Notes under the pieces: generated by a model
What the model was told of the DNA's origin: nothing
The model's input: only the letters and a program-made list of their open reading frames with translations
Database searches by the model: none
DNA from: Arenimonas donghaensis DSM 18148 = HO3-R19
GTDB taxonomy: Bacteria > Pseudomonadota > Gammaproteobacteria > Xanthomonadales > Xanthomonadaceae
Reading direction: 5' to 3'
Assembly (NCBI RefSeq): GCF_000743535.1
Contig: NZ_AVCJ01000007.1
Coordinates: 1 to 64,000 of the forward strand
DNA: 64,000 nucleotides
Shown: positions 48,201 through 54,541 of the stretch, in pieces
Position numbering within the stretch: position 1 is the first letter of the stretch
Layout of the letters: each line of letters opens with the position of its first letter
Program-made: the position numbers and the translations under genes

Positions 48201-48364
48201 AGCAAGGACAATGCGCCGGGCCAGCCCGAAGGCAGGGTGTCTGTCTGGGCCAGCCACTCGACCAGCACGACCGGCAGCGGCAGCCAGGCCAACCAGGGCA
48301 GGACACGCGCTCCCCGCGCCCGCGCGGCTTCGATGACCTGGTTCCCGTTGCGATCACTCGCCAT
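42278..48364 (-). CDS. Giant membrane multi-PAS/GAF sensor histidine kinase
   Basis: 2028 residues. Order: about twelve membrane segments (20-400), a CHASE-like periplasmic sensor (about 405-625), one more membrane span (about 630-655), then PAS (690-805), PAS (810-920), PAS (941-1055), PAS (1070-1185), GAF (1200-1340, GSCGTAAYRGERVVV), PAS (1356-1475), GAF (1495-1655), PAS (1660-1775), HisKA with His1799 in IASHDLQEPLRKI, and HATPase (about 1900-2015, NLISNALKF, DNGIGF, GTGIGLAIV). All catalytic boxes are intact. It has no own receiver; the next gene supplies one. The start codon is only 18 bases past a tRNA-Thr gene and lacks a good ribosome binding site. Confidence 0.92.
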   Translation of the reverse strand: MASDRNGNQVIEAARARGARVLPWLAWLPLPVVLVEWLAQTDTLPSGWPGALSLLAPLLVAAGALLRADRRPAMRLAWAVAFACLALLWLAWPAQVADGLRSPSPWLAALAAAIGLGASLGTGTVVVGLLARSLGGFLVAFCGLCLVEVFDAAPGSVALGIGPSLAYLGLGAWLMTRDLVQRPLRVLRFCAASLAGIGLLVMAGWTLEIPYIVQGGTDHVPMQFNSALIALLIAGSLRLLASGHRNMALVPLAPVVLLCLASLAEEYGGLALGTGEWLLTHVIVAEGAEPGRMAPNAATAYLLACLGIALAPSGTTASTARWSATWACGFVIAMIAVIVLTGYVLQIPALRGWSGYTPMALLTSLALLMTGVALVAAGTEHRRALQARAGWMPLAVAAAAVAVSILVWFQIDRDSKASRDALRLRQSELVEKAILGGVAARADALRRTAFRMSQASDEPARLAAFNLDAQIHLNEFQSLVNLVWVGPDAVVRRQFESSSDRVNVVGRKLDADPLRRQLLERVRREGALVQSPPLVLFNGSVGELLVAPVRRDNQLQGFLVGVVSYENLFARALDDVAVENAVELSYGDMLLYSRGTPPPGGSPLQRPVPVSGADVDLKVWSAGSEATPLANILLFTGLITGGLVALALRLASLARERAAVAERRGQELSRQVEAAEIARAALQEAEQELSSVFESISDAFYTLDSDWRFVFVNARTEQLMARSRDQLVGRSVWEAFPEAQGTVIEREFRAAVSQRRAGEFEVYFPPLDGWFFARCYPHPQGLAVYFQDISARKHAEDTARQARAASERAQRMARLGSWELLLDSGELRLSPEAQSIFGLGTTHEIRSFAELAKRVHFEDRERLQQARRRLLAGEESDLEVEYRILRPDGETRHVRELGTLVRNAAGEAVAASGAIQDTTDSQHAQNALRELSRRLEQSLVMNRLVLENSLDVICVLDANGRFTQVSGASEAVWGYTPAELVGRAYYDLAHADDRAHTLREGAAVLAGQPTVDFRNRVVRKDGRVVSMQWSAVWSARERMMFAVARDVTEASRQSAALAEARASLERAQLIARMGAWELDIPNNVLRWSDEVYRIFQVKAGDFAGNYEAFSARVHPDDLAGVEAAQARALAGEGELDIEHRIVLPGGGVGYVHERARLFKDEQGRPWKLAGSVQDITERKRAQELEDGQRLILAGIAARRPLGEGLMAIVRLAERQIPGAVSSILLLDESGEHVLVGAAPNLPAEYNAAIHGLAIGPRAGSCGTAAYRGERVVVADIDNDPLWEGYRRLVQAHGLKACWSTPVKASDGRVVATFATYYSEVREPNEDELKLIDGLAALCAVAIEHDAAFQSISNSQQRFRSLFDEHPDAVYSLDLEGRFTEVNEQFQRLARLRPEDVLGKRFDSLVVESERGVVRAHFTAATHGEARTYEMTGLASDGQRVELRVTNLPIVVGDRVTGVFGIAQDISLLRKHQRDLSEALDGAEALSSQLHRLSEASISVNRDLDEATLYQQLVDRAREIIGAHQAVVSVESGDGRSQLLNAVSLSDKYAQWRDYDVPIDGSGIYVRVGERQQPMRMTQAELEAHPGWRNFGAESARHPPMRGWLAVPMVGSDGKTLGILQLSDKYRGEFSEDDEQVALQFSQMAVIAIERARLLARLQVRDRFFEMSLEVFVVYDPASGRWVQVNQMLADITGYSREELLARPILDFIHPDDAPSTRERSNELGQGRKVQTSFVNRYVSKAGEVRWMEWMSAPAQDGLVYAVGRDITQRLQSEAALRQTLADLNARNRELQDFAFIASHDLQEPLRKIRAFADRLQERHADALTAEARDYLDRTCKAASRMQVLINDLLAYSRVAARSKPFTRVKLDAVLAGVVDDLETSLEASGGRVEAGALPVIEADATQMRQLFQNLISNALKFRSPDRPPVIRVEAEKEAGMDGPGWILRFIDNGIGFEPRHAEKVFAPFQRLHGRQEYDGTGIGLAIVRRIVERHRGAIQAEGRPGEGASFVIRLPERQPADRGTLANPLSEP

Positions 48365-48382
48365 GCGTGATGCGGGCCTCGA

Positions 48383-48458
48383 TGGTGCCGGCTCCCGGAA
48401 TCGAACCGGGGACCTACCGCTTACAAGGCGGTTGCTCTGCCTGCTGAGCTAAGCCGGC
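48383..48458 (-). tRNA. tRNA-Thr (anticodon TGT)
   Basis: A 76-nt tRNA with encoded CCA. The acceptor stem GCCGGCT pairs with AGCCGGC, the D-arm contains AGCTCAGCAGGCAGAGC, the anticodon arm is CCGCC-TTGTAAG-CGG with TGT in the loop, and the T-arm is CCGGG-TTCGATT-CCCGG-like. It lies 32 bases after the SPOR-like gene and 18 bases before the giant kinase gene on the same strand. Confidence 0.97.
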
Positions 48459-48490
48459 GTTTCAGGGATTCTAGCGGGAAGCCGCACCGG
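48459..48490 (-). promoter_or_regulatory. Possible tRNA-Thr promoter (-10 element)
   Basis: TAGAAT (48473-48468), five of six matches to the sigma70 -10, ends nine bases before the tRNA 5' end. The -35 region is poor, so the promoter may be weak or need an activator; read-through from the genes upstream is the alternative. Confidence 0.35.
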
Positions 48491-49147
48491 CTAGTCGCAT
48501 TCACCGCTGCGGGCTTCGATGTCCCGAGGCTGACCCAGCGCCGCCGACCAGTCCAGTCCTGCGTCGCCCACCAGGTCGATCCACCACTGCGTGGCCTGTT
48601 CGGTGCGCGGCTCCAGGCGCGCGCTGAAGCCTTGCGCGGCGATTTCCTCGCGGCGCTTCTCGGCATTGTCCAGTTCGTTGAACAGGCCGAGGGAAACGGT
48701 GTTTTCCTGGTCGCCGGCGGTCACCACGTAATAGTCGCGCACGCCGCGGGCGGCCAGCTGCCGGGCCGCGGCCAGCGCCTGTTCGCGGCTGCCCGACGCC
48801 GGCAGGAAAACGCGGTAGCCGCGCACCTGGGTGGCAGGCACTTCCCGGTACTGGATGCGCGCCGCCAGCGGCGTCAGTGCATTCATCGCCGCACGCAGTT
48901 CGGCCGGCGTGCCGAACGGACCCAGGCTCAGGCACACCGGGCTGTCAGGCATCGGCAGCGGCACGCCGGCCAGCTCGGCGGCATCGGCCGGGGCCGGGGC
49001 TTCGGCCTCGCCGAGCAGCACCAGGCCACCGACGCCGGACTCCAGCGACGGCGGCGGGCTGGCGACGGGCGATTCGTGCGCAAACCACCACAGGGCCACG
49101 GCAAGGTTCATGCAGGCCAGCAGCACCACGAGGTTCCTGGTGATCAT
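48491..49147 (-). CDS. SPOR-like inner-membrane protein
   Basis: 218 residues: a short N-terminus, one membrane segment (LVVLLACMNLAVALWWFA, about 6-23), a Pro-rich linker and a periplasmic SPOR-like domain (PVCLSLGPFGTPAELR to YYVVTAG, then TVSLGLFNELDNAEKRREEI). SPOR domains bind denuded peptidoglycan at division sites. Its ATG overlaps the coaX stop by four bases. Confidence 0.72.
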   Translation of the reverse strand: MITRNLVVLLACMNLAVALWWFAHESPVASPPPSLESGVGGLVLLGEAEAPAPADAAELAGVPLPMPDSPVCLSLGPFGTPAELRAAMNALTPLAARIQYREVPATQVRGYRVFLPASGSREQALAAARQLAARGVRDYYVVTAGDQENTVSLGLFNELDNAEKRREEIAAQGFSARLEPRTEQATQWWIDLVGDAGLDWSAALGQPRDIEARSGECD

Positions 49148-49896
49148 GACGCCGTTGCTCCCACGTTCTCGGCGTAGACCGCCAGTCCTTCCAGCACCAG
49201 CGCAGGCGCCGGCTCGACATCCAGTTCAAGTGCCGCGGCCAGCCGTTGGCCACCGCCGCCTCCGACCAACACGACCGGGGCCGTGCCGAGCAAGCGGGTC
49301 GCTTCGCGCTGGCTGCGCTCGACCAGGCCGGCCGCCGCGCCCAGGCTGCCGCCGGCCAGCGCATCGGCGGTGTCGGCAGCGAACGCATGCGCCTCGCCAC
49401 CCGCATAGGCCAGGGCCGGGAAGCGGGCCGCCAGTGCCGCCCGCATGTGTTCCGGGCTGGGGGCGATGACGCCGCCCCGATGCAGGCCGTCGGCGTCGAG
49501 CAAATCGACGGTGAGCGCGCTGCCCGCCGACACCAGCAGCCAAGGCCCCGGGCCGCGTGCGCGCGCGGCCAGCAGCGCCAGGAACCGGTCCACGCCCAGG
49601 CGCGAAGGTTCGGCGTAGGCGATGCGTACGCCGGCCGCCTCGGCAAGGGTGCGCACGCGCTGGGCCGGGCAGCCGTGGCTGGCCAGCTGGCCGGCGACGG
49701 CCGCGGTGACGTCCGGCCCGGCGACCGAGGCCAGCCAGCAGGTGTCGCCCTGGCGCAGTTGCGCCAGCCAGGGTTGCAGGGTGGCGGGGAAGTCGGTGGC
49801 GCCATGCGACCAGGCCTGGACATCGCCCAGCTCGCCGGAGGCTGGCCAGGCGGCCAGCTTCAGGCGGGAATTGCCGAGGTCGAGCAGCCAGTTCAT
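49144..49896 (-). CDS. coaX: Type III pantothenate kinase
   Basis: 250 residues of the ASKHA-fold CoaX family: DLGNSRLKLA at the N-terminus, GVDRFLALLAAR, LLVSAGSALTVDLLDADG and GGVIAPS for the phosphate and pantothenate loops, and VLVGGGG near the C-terminus. It phosphorylates pantothenate, the first step to coenzyme A. Co-transcription with birA is usual and is seen here, with a four-base overlap. Confidence 0.92.
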   Translation of the reverse strand: MNWLLDLGNSRLKLAAWPASGELGDVQAWSHGATDFPATLQPWLAQLRQGDTCWLASVAGPDVTAAVAGQLASHGCPAQRVRTLAEAAGVRIAYAEPSRLGVDRFLALLAARARGPGPWLLVSAGSALTVDLLDADGLHRGGVIAPSPEHMRAALAARFPALAYAGGEAHAFAADTADALAGGSLGAAAGLVERSQREATRLLGTAPVVLVGGGGGQRLAAALELDVEPAPALVLEGLAVYAENVGATAS

Positions 49897-50858
49897 GCCG
49901 CGCGAAGGCTCGTTTCGCCGGCATGGCAGCGCTGCTCGCCGTCGGCAGTGCGCAATCGCAGCGCGCCCTCGGCATCGATGCCCAGCGCAATGCCGTCGAT
50001 GGGCCGGCCGGCGTGTTCAAGCCGCACCGGTTTGCCGGCCAGCAGGTCCAGGCGGGCCCAGGTGTCCTGCCACGGCGCCAGCCCCTCGGATTCGAAGCGT
50101 GCCAGCAGCGGCACCAGGGCATCGAGCAACGCAACGCAGAGCTCGGTTCGACGCGGTGGCGTTGGCGACAGCGCGGCCAGGTCGCACCAGGGCTGGTCGA
50201 TGCCGGCGCCGGCCGAAGCCGGCATCGCCACGTTCAGCCCGAGGCCGACCACCACCTGCAGCGGTCCGGCGGCGTCACCGCGGATTTCCACCAGGATTCC
50301 ACCCAGCTTTCGACCGTCGGCGAGCAGGTCGTTCGGCCACTTCAGGCCGACGCGATCGAATCCCAGGCGGTGCAGCGCCTGGGCGGTGGCGGCGCCGACG
50401 GCGAGGCTCAGTCCCTGCAGCGCGGCAACACCCGTGTCGAACCGGCGCGACAGGCTCATGTACACGTGCGCGGCCAGCGGCGAGGCCCAGGGTCGGCCTC
50501 GCCGACCGCGACCGGCGGTCTGGCGCTCGGCGAGCCAGGCCTGCACGCCCTGCTCCGGTGCCGGCTGGCGCAGGGCCTGGGCATTGGTCGAGTCGGTCTC
50601 GAAGTCGAGCGTCAGGCCAGCCAGGTGCGCGCGGGCATCCGCCGAAAGCCCGGCCAGCAGGCTTTCGGCGTCGACCAGGTCCAGCGGACGCGCCAGCGAG
50701 TAGCCGTTGCCGGGCGTGGCGAGTACGTCGACGCCGGCGGCGCGCAGGACCTGGATGCGCTTCCAGACCGCACTGCGGGTGATGCCCAGTTCGGCGGCCA
50801 GGTCGGCGCCCGAAGCCGGCCCGCGGGCCAGGCGCATGAGCAGGGTGCGCGTGCTCAT
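49893..50858 (-). CDS. birA: Biotin ligase/biotin operon repressor BirA
   Basis: 321 residues: an N-terminal winged helix (about 1-60, ASGADLAAELGITRSAVWKRI) and the ligase domain with biotin-loop AGRGRRGRPWASP and KWPNDLLADGRKLGGIL, then the SH3-like C-terminal domain. It charges biotin carboxylases and can repress biotin synthesis. The ATG at 50858 overlaps the plsY stop (ATGA). The longer in-frame start at 51119 lies inside plsY. Confidence 0.94.
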   Translation of the reverse strand: MSTRTLLMRLARGPASGADLAAELGITRSAVWKRIQVLRAAGVDVLATPGNGYSLARPLDLVDAESLLAGLSADARAHLAGLTLDFETDSTNAQALRQPAPEQGVQAWLAERQTAGRGRRGRPWASPLAAHVYMSLSRRFDTGVAALQGLSLAVGAATAQALHRLGFDRVGLKWPNDLLADGRKLGGILVEIRGDAAGPLQVVVGLGLNVAMPASAGAGIDQPWCDLAALSPTPPRRTELCVALLDALVPLLARFESEGLAPWQDTWARLDLLAGKPVRLEHAGRPIDGIALGIDAEGALRLRTADGEQRCHAGETSLRAA

Positions 50859-51466
50859 GCCCGGCTCCGGCGCAGCAGGCGCGCGCGTTCGAAGCGCGGT
50901 TCGGTGCCGGCACGCAACCGTGCCAGGTTGCCGCGATGGGTGAAGACCAGGAACAACGCCAGCACGACCACGAACGCCAGCCGCTCCGGGGCACCGCCGG
51001 TCGCCAGCGCGAGCGGCACCAGGGTGGCGCCGGCAATGATCGTGGACAGTCCGACGAAACCCGTGGCCGCCAGCACCAGCAGCCAGGCTCCGATCAGCAC
51101 CGCCACCGCGATCGGCCACAGCACCAGCAGCGCACCGACCAGGGTGCCGGCACCCTTGCCGCCGCGGAACCCATGGAACACCGGATAGACATGGCCCAGC
51201 ACCGCGGCCGCCGCCGCGGCGTAGGGCAGCCAGGCGACGCCGGCACCAAAGCGCAGCGCCAGCCAGGCCGCCAGCGCGCCCTTGCCCACGTCCACCAGCA
51301 CGGTGCCCAGGGCGAATCTCCAGCCCTGGGTGCGCAGGGCATTGGTGCCACCGGCGTTGCCGCTGCCCTGGGTCCGGATATCGACGCCACGCAGTTTGCC
51401 CAGCAACAGGCTGCCGGACAGCGAACCAAGCAGGTAGGCAAGCAGGATGAGGACCGCGACGATCAT
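50855..51466 (-). CDS. plsY: Glycerol-3-phosphate acyltransferase PlsY
   Basis: 203 residues, five or more membrane segments and the PlsY motifs SGNAGGTNALR (glycerol-3-phosphate site) and HVYPVFHGFRGGKG (acyl-phosphate site). It transfers an acyl group from acyl-phosphate to glycerol-3-phosphate at the inner membrane. The ATG at 51466 (MIVAVLILL) is used because an upstream start would add a polar extension. It lies 42 bases after the DhaL-DegV fusion gene. Confidence 0.94.
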   Translation of the reverse strand: MIVAVLILLAYLLGSLSGSLLLGKLRGVDIRTQGSGNAGGTNALRTQGWRFALGTVLVDVGKGALAAWLALRFGAGVAWLPYAAAAAAVLGHVYPVFHGFRGGKGAGTLVGALLVLWPIAVAVLIGAWLLVLAATGFVGLSTIIAGATLVPLALATGGAPERLAFVVVLALFLVFTHRGNLARLRAGTEPRFERARLLRRSRA

Positions 51467-51508
51467 GCCGGCATTATGGGCCACGCCCACGCAGCCGTCA
51501 GTCGCGGC

Positions 51509-53320
51509 CTAGTTTGCCGGCTGCAGGGAAACCACCAGCGCCCCGGGCCCGGCGTGCGCGCCGACCGCCGAACCGGTCTCGACCAGCCACGACTGCTCGG
51601 GTGCCAGTCGTTCGCGCAGCGCATCGAGCACCCGCTGGCCATCGGACGCGGCATCGCAGTGGCCCACCATCAGGCGCAGCCGCACGCCCGTCGGCGCGCG
51701 CCGGGCCACGTAGGCCGCATAACGCTCGGGCACGCGGTGCTTGCCGAACAGGCCGGCGACGACGCCGAGCTTGCCACTGGCCTTGACCCGGGCAATCGGC
51801 GTCAGCCCCAACCACTCCGCCGGCGCCTTGGCCCAGGACGGGATGCGGCCGCCACGCACCGCGTGGCTGATGTCCCGCGCCAGCGCCCAGGTGAGCGTCA
51901 GCGGCTTGAGCCGTTCGAGCTCGGCGAGAATCTGCGCTGGCGTGGCGCCCGCCGCGGCCAGTTCGCCGGCCCGTATCACCAGCAGGCCTTCGCCGGTCGA
52001 GGCATTGCCGGTGTCGAAAACGTGGGTGCGGTCCGGATGGCCGCGCTGCGCCGCCGTTTCCGCCGACTGCAGCGTGCCCGACACCGCCCGCGACAGGCCG
52101 ACGTAGACCAGTTCGCGGTGGTGCGAGAGCAGGAATTCGAACTGCCGGCGGAAATCACCCGGCGGCGGCTGGCTGGTGCGTGGAAGCACCGCTTCGGTGC
52201 GCAGCTTGCGGTAGAACTCCGCCGTCGACAGGCCGACCTTGTCCAGGAAATCCTGGTCACCGAAATTCACCCGCGCCGGCACCATGTGCACGTTCAGGCG
52301 CTTCATCTCCCCGGCCGGCAGGTCGGCGGCGCTGTCGGTGATGATCGCCACGCCGGCGGCGCCCGCTGCGGTGCGGGCCTGGGCGTGCATGTCGTCGGCC
52401 TTGGTGTTCTCCACCCGGCCGAAGCGGCCGGCGGTGTCGAACAGCTGGCAGGGTTCGGACACGTGCGCATGCAGCCGCAGGCGCGACGTGCTGCCCGCGA
52501 TCACCACGCATGAAGCGCCCAGGGCGTCGACCGCGTCGCGCAGCCCGGCGCGATCCATGCCCTCGCCCACCAGCAGGCATTCGCTGCACCAGCGGTGTTC
52601 GGGATCGGCCTCGGCAAGTTCGCCGTGGACCTGGGCGGCCTCCAGGTCGCCGGGCAGGTCGTCGGCAAGCCCCGATGCATCCACGGCGCCGGAGGCGATG
52701 AACTCGTGGATCCCTTCGAGCAGGTCGACGAATCCCTGGGCGCCGGCGTCCACCACCCCGGCCCTGGCCAGCACCGCGAGCTGGGTCGGCGTCGCGGCCA
52801 GCGCCTGGCGGCTGCGCTCGAGCGCGTCCCGGAACCACCGGGCGAGATCGCCGTCGGCAGCAGGCTCCAGGCCGTCGGCAAAGGCACTGATGACGCTCAG
52901 GATGGTCCCCTCGCGCGGATCCGAGAGCGCCTGCCGGGCCGAGGTCGCACCGGCCCGCACCGCCCGTGCCAGCGCCGGCGGCTCCAGGGTGCGGGCGTTG
53001 CCCGCCGCCTCGGCGACGCCGGTGAGGAACTGCGCCAGGATGGCGCCCGAATTGCCCCGGGCACCGTCGACCGCGTCCTCGCCGACCCGCCGCAGCAAGT
53101 CGCCGGCCCCTTGCCCGCGCCGGCTCAATGCACCGGTCAGCACGCCGCCCAGGGTGAAGGCCAGGTTGCTGCCGGTGTCGCCGTCGGGCACCGGGAAGAC
53201 GTTGATCTTGTTGAGCATCTCGCGCTGGGCGATGACCCGGCGGGCACCGGCGATGAGCGCGCGGCGCAGGGCCGGGCCACGAATCAGCGGGCTGGGAAAG
53301 GTCAGGTTGGCGGCATTCAT
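51509..53320 (-). CDS. DhaL-DegV fusion, FakA-FakB-like fatty-acid kinase
   Basis: 603 residues. The N-terminal kinase domain (about 1-200) has NKINVFPVPDGDTGSNLA and ARGNSGAILAQFLTG, the ATP/Mg motifs of DhaL/FakA. A middle domain (about 245-320) has the FakA-like WCSECLLVGEG and LRLHAHVSEP blocks. The C-terminal half (about 322-600) is a DegV/FakB lipid-binding domain with AIITDSAADLP, SRAVSGTLQSAE and AVRGGRIPSW. In Gram-positive bacteria separate FakA and FakB make acyl-phosphate. The start at 53320 is the first Met before the conserved part; one at 53359 is also possible. Confidence 0.85.
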   Translation of the reverse strand: MNAANLTFPSPLIRGPALRRALIAGARRVIAQREMLNKINVFPVPDGDTGSNLAFTLGGVLTGALSRRGQGAGDLLRRVGEDAVDGARGNSGAILAQFLTGVAEAAGNARTLEPPALARAVRAGATSARQALSDPREGTILSVISAFADGLEPAADGDLARWFRDALERSRQALAATPTQLAVLARAGVVDAGAQGFVDLLEGIHEFIASGAVDASGLADDLPGDLEAAQVHGELAEADPEHRWCSECLLVGEGMDRAGLRDAVDALGASCVVIAGSTSRLRLHAHVSEPCQLFDTAGRFGRVENTKADDMHAQARTAAGAAGVAIITDSAADLPAGEMKRLNVHMVPARVNFGDQDFLDKVGLSTAEFYRKLRTEAVLPRTSQPPPGDFRRQFEFLLSHHRELVYVGLSRAVSGTLQSAETAAQRGHPDRTHVFDTGNASTGEGLLVIRAGELAAAGATPAQILAELERLKPLTLTWALARDISHAVRGGRIPSWAKAPAEWLGLTPIARVKASGKLGVVAGLFGKHRVPERYAAYVARRAPTGVRLRLMVGHCDAASDGQRVLDALRERLAPEQSWLVETGSAVGAHAGPGALVVSLQPAN

Positions 53321-53475
53321 GTGCCGCCGGAGTCTGCCCGAACGCACGCGCTTGTCCATGCTGCAGTGCCGCAAAACGGGCACTGGCGGCCGCCGGCGCA
53401 ATCGGTAGAATCGGGTGCAACCTTTCGGCATCCCCGCGCATCCCTCAGGGTGTCCCGCCACTGCAGGTGTCGTCC

Positions 53476-53730
53476 ATGTTTCGTATCGCGCTAAGCCTCA
53501 GCCTCTTGTTCGCCGCCGCCACGATCCAGGCGGCCGAGCCGGCACCCGCGACGGCCGAGTCGGGTTCGTGTGCGAAAGCAGCCACCGAAGCCGAAAAGCC
53601 GGTCGAGAGCAGCGTCGGCGAGACCAGCCCCGCGCCGGGCGCCACCGCCCCGGTCCGTCCACGCAGCAGCGGCGCCTCCGGTCGTCCCGCCCCGCGATGG
53701 AACTCCCTGCTGCCCGGCATGATCCGCTGA
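53476..53730 (+). CDS. Small exported protein of unknown function
   Basis: 84 residues: a signal peptide (MFRIALSLSLLFAAATIQAAE) followed by about 62 residues rich in Ala, Pro, Ser and Glu with one Cys, and no recognisable domain. The ATG at 53476 gives the natural signal peptide. It is divergent from the DhaL-DegV fusion and precedes mtfA by 46 bases, so co-transcription with mtfA is possible. Confidence 0.55.
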   Translation: MFRIALSLSLLFAAATIQAAEPAPATAESGSCAKAATEAEKPVESSVGETSPAPGATAPVRPRSSGASGRPAPRWNSLLPGMIR

Positions 53731-53776
53731 CCCGGCAGGACGTGCCCGGCAAGGTCGCGGCCCGCACGCATCGGGC

Positions 53777-54541
53777 ATGAAATCCCTGTTCCGGCGGCTT
53801 CGCGCCGCCAAGTCCGCCCCGACGCTGTCGTCCGACCAGTGCGATGCGCTGGCGCGGTCCCTGCCCTTCCTGGCACGCCTGGCGCCGGACCGGCGTACGC
53901 GGCTGCACGCGCTCGTCGCCCGATTCCTGGACGAAAAAACCATCACCCCGCTGCAGGGCCTGGCGCTCGATCCGCAGCAGCACCTGCAGCTGGCGGGGCT
54001 GGCTTGCCTGCCCTTGCTCGAATTCGGCGCCGAAGGGCTTCACGGCTGGCGCCAGGTGCTGGTGTATCCGGGCGCGTTCCGCGTCCGCCGGCGCCACCAC
54101 GACGAGGACACCGGCGTCGTCGCCGAATGGACGGAAGACCTCACCGGCGAGGCCTGGGACCAGGGCCCGCTGGTGCTGAGCTGGGACGACATCCAGGCCG
54201 AGCTGGCCGAACCCGAGGCAGGCTTCCAGCTGGTGGTGCACGAGATGGCGCACAAGATCGACATCCTCGACGGCGCCATGGACGGGACGCCGCCGCTGCC
54301 GGCGGCGTGGCAGCGCCAGTGGGCCCGCGACTTCCAGGCGGCCTACGACGCGTTCTGCGCGCGCGTGGATGCCGGCGAGGACACCGCCATCGACGCGTAC
54401 GCCGCCGAGGCGCCCGAGGAATTCTTCGCCGTGGCCAGCGAGTACCATTTTTCGGCACCGGCGCTGCTGGCGCGGGAAATGCCGGCGGTGGCCGGGCACC
54501 TGCAGCGTTTTTACGGCGAGTCGCCGATTCCCGGCGGTTAG
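53777..54541 (+). CDS. mtfA: MtfA-family zinc peptidase
   Basis: 254 residues with the gluzincin motif VVHEMAHKIDIL (HExxH, about 154-165) and a downstream Glu in EEFFAVASEYHF, plus ALDPQQHLQLAGLACLPLLEF of the MtfA family. In E. coli MtfA releases glucose transporter control by binding Mlc and has aminopeptidase activity. No mlc gene is near. It ends convergently with phoQ, overlapping by four bases. Confidence 0.9.
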   Translation: MKSLFRRLRAAKSAPTLSSDQCDALARSLPFLARLAPDRRTRLHALVARFLDEKTITPLQGLALDPQQHLQLAGLACLPLLEFGAEGLHGWRQVLVYPGAFRVRRRHHDEDTGVVAEWTEDLTGEAWDQGPLVLSWDDIQAELAEPEAGFQLVVHEMAHKIDILDGAMDGTPPLPAAWQRQWARDFQAAYDAFCARVDAGEDTAIDAYAAEAPEEFFAVASEYHFSAPALLAREMPAVAGHLQRFYGESPIPGG

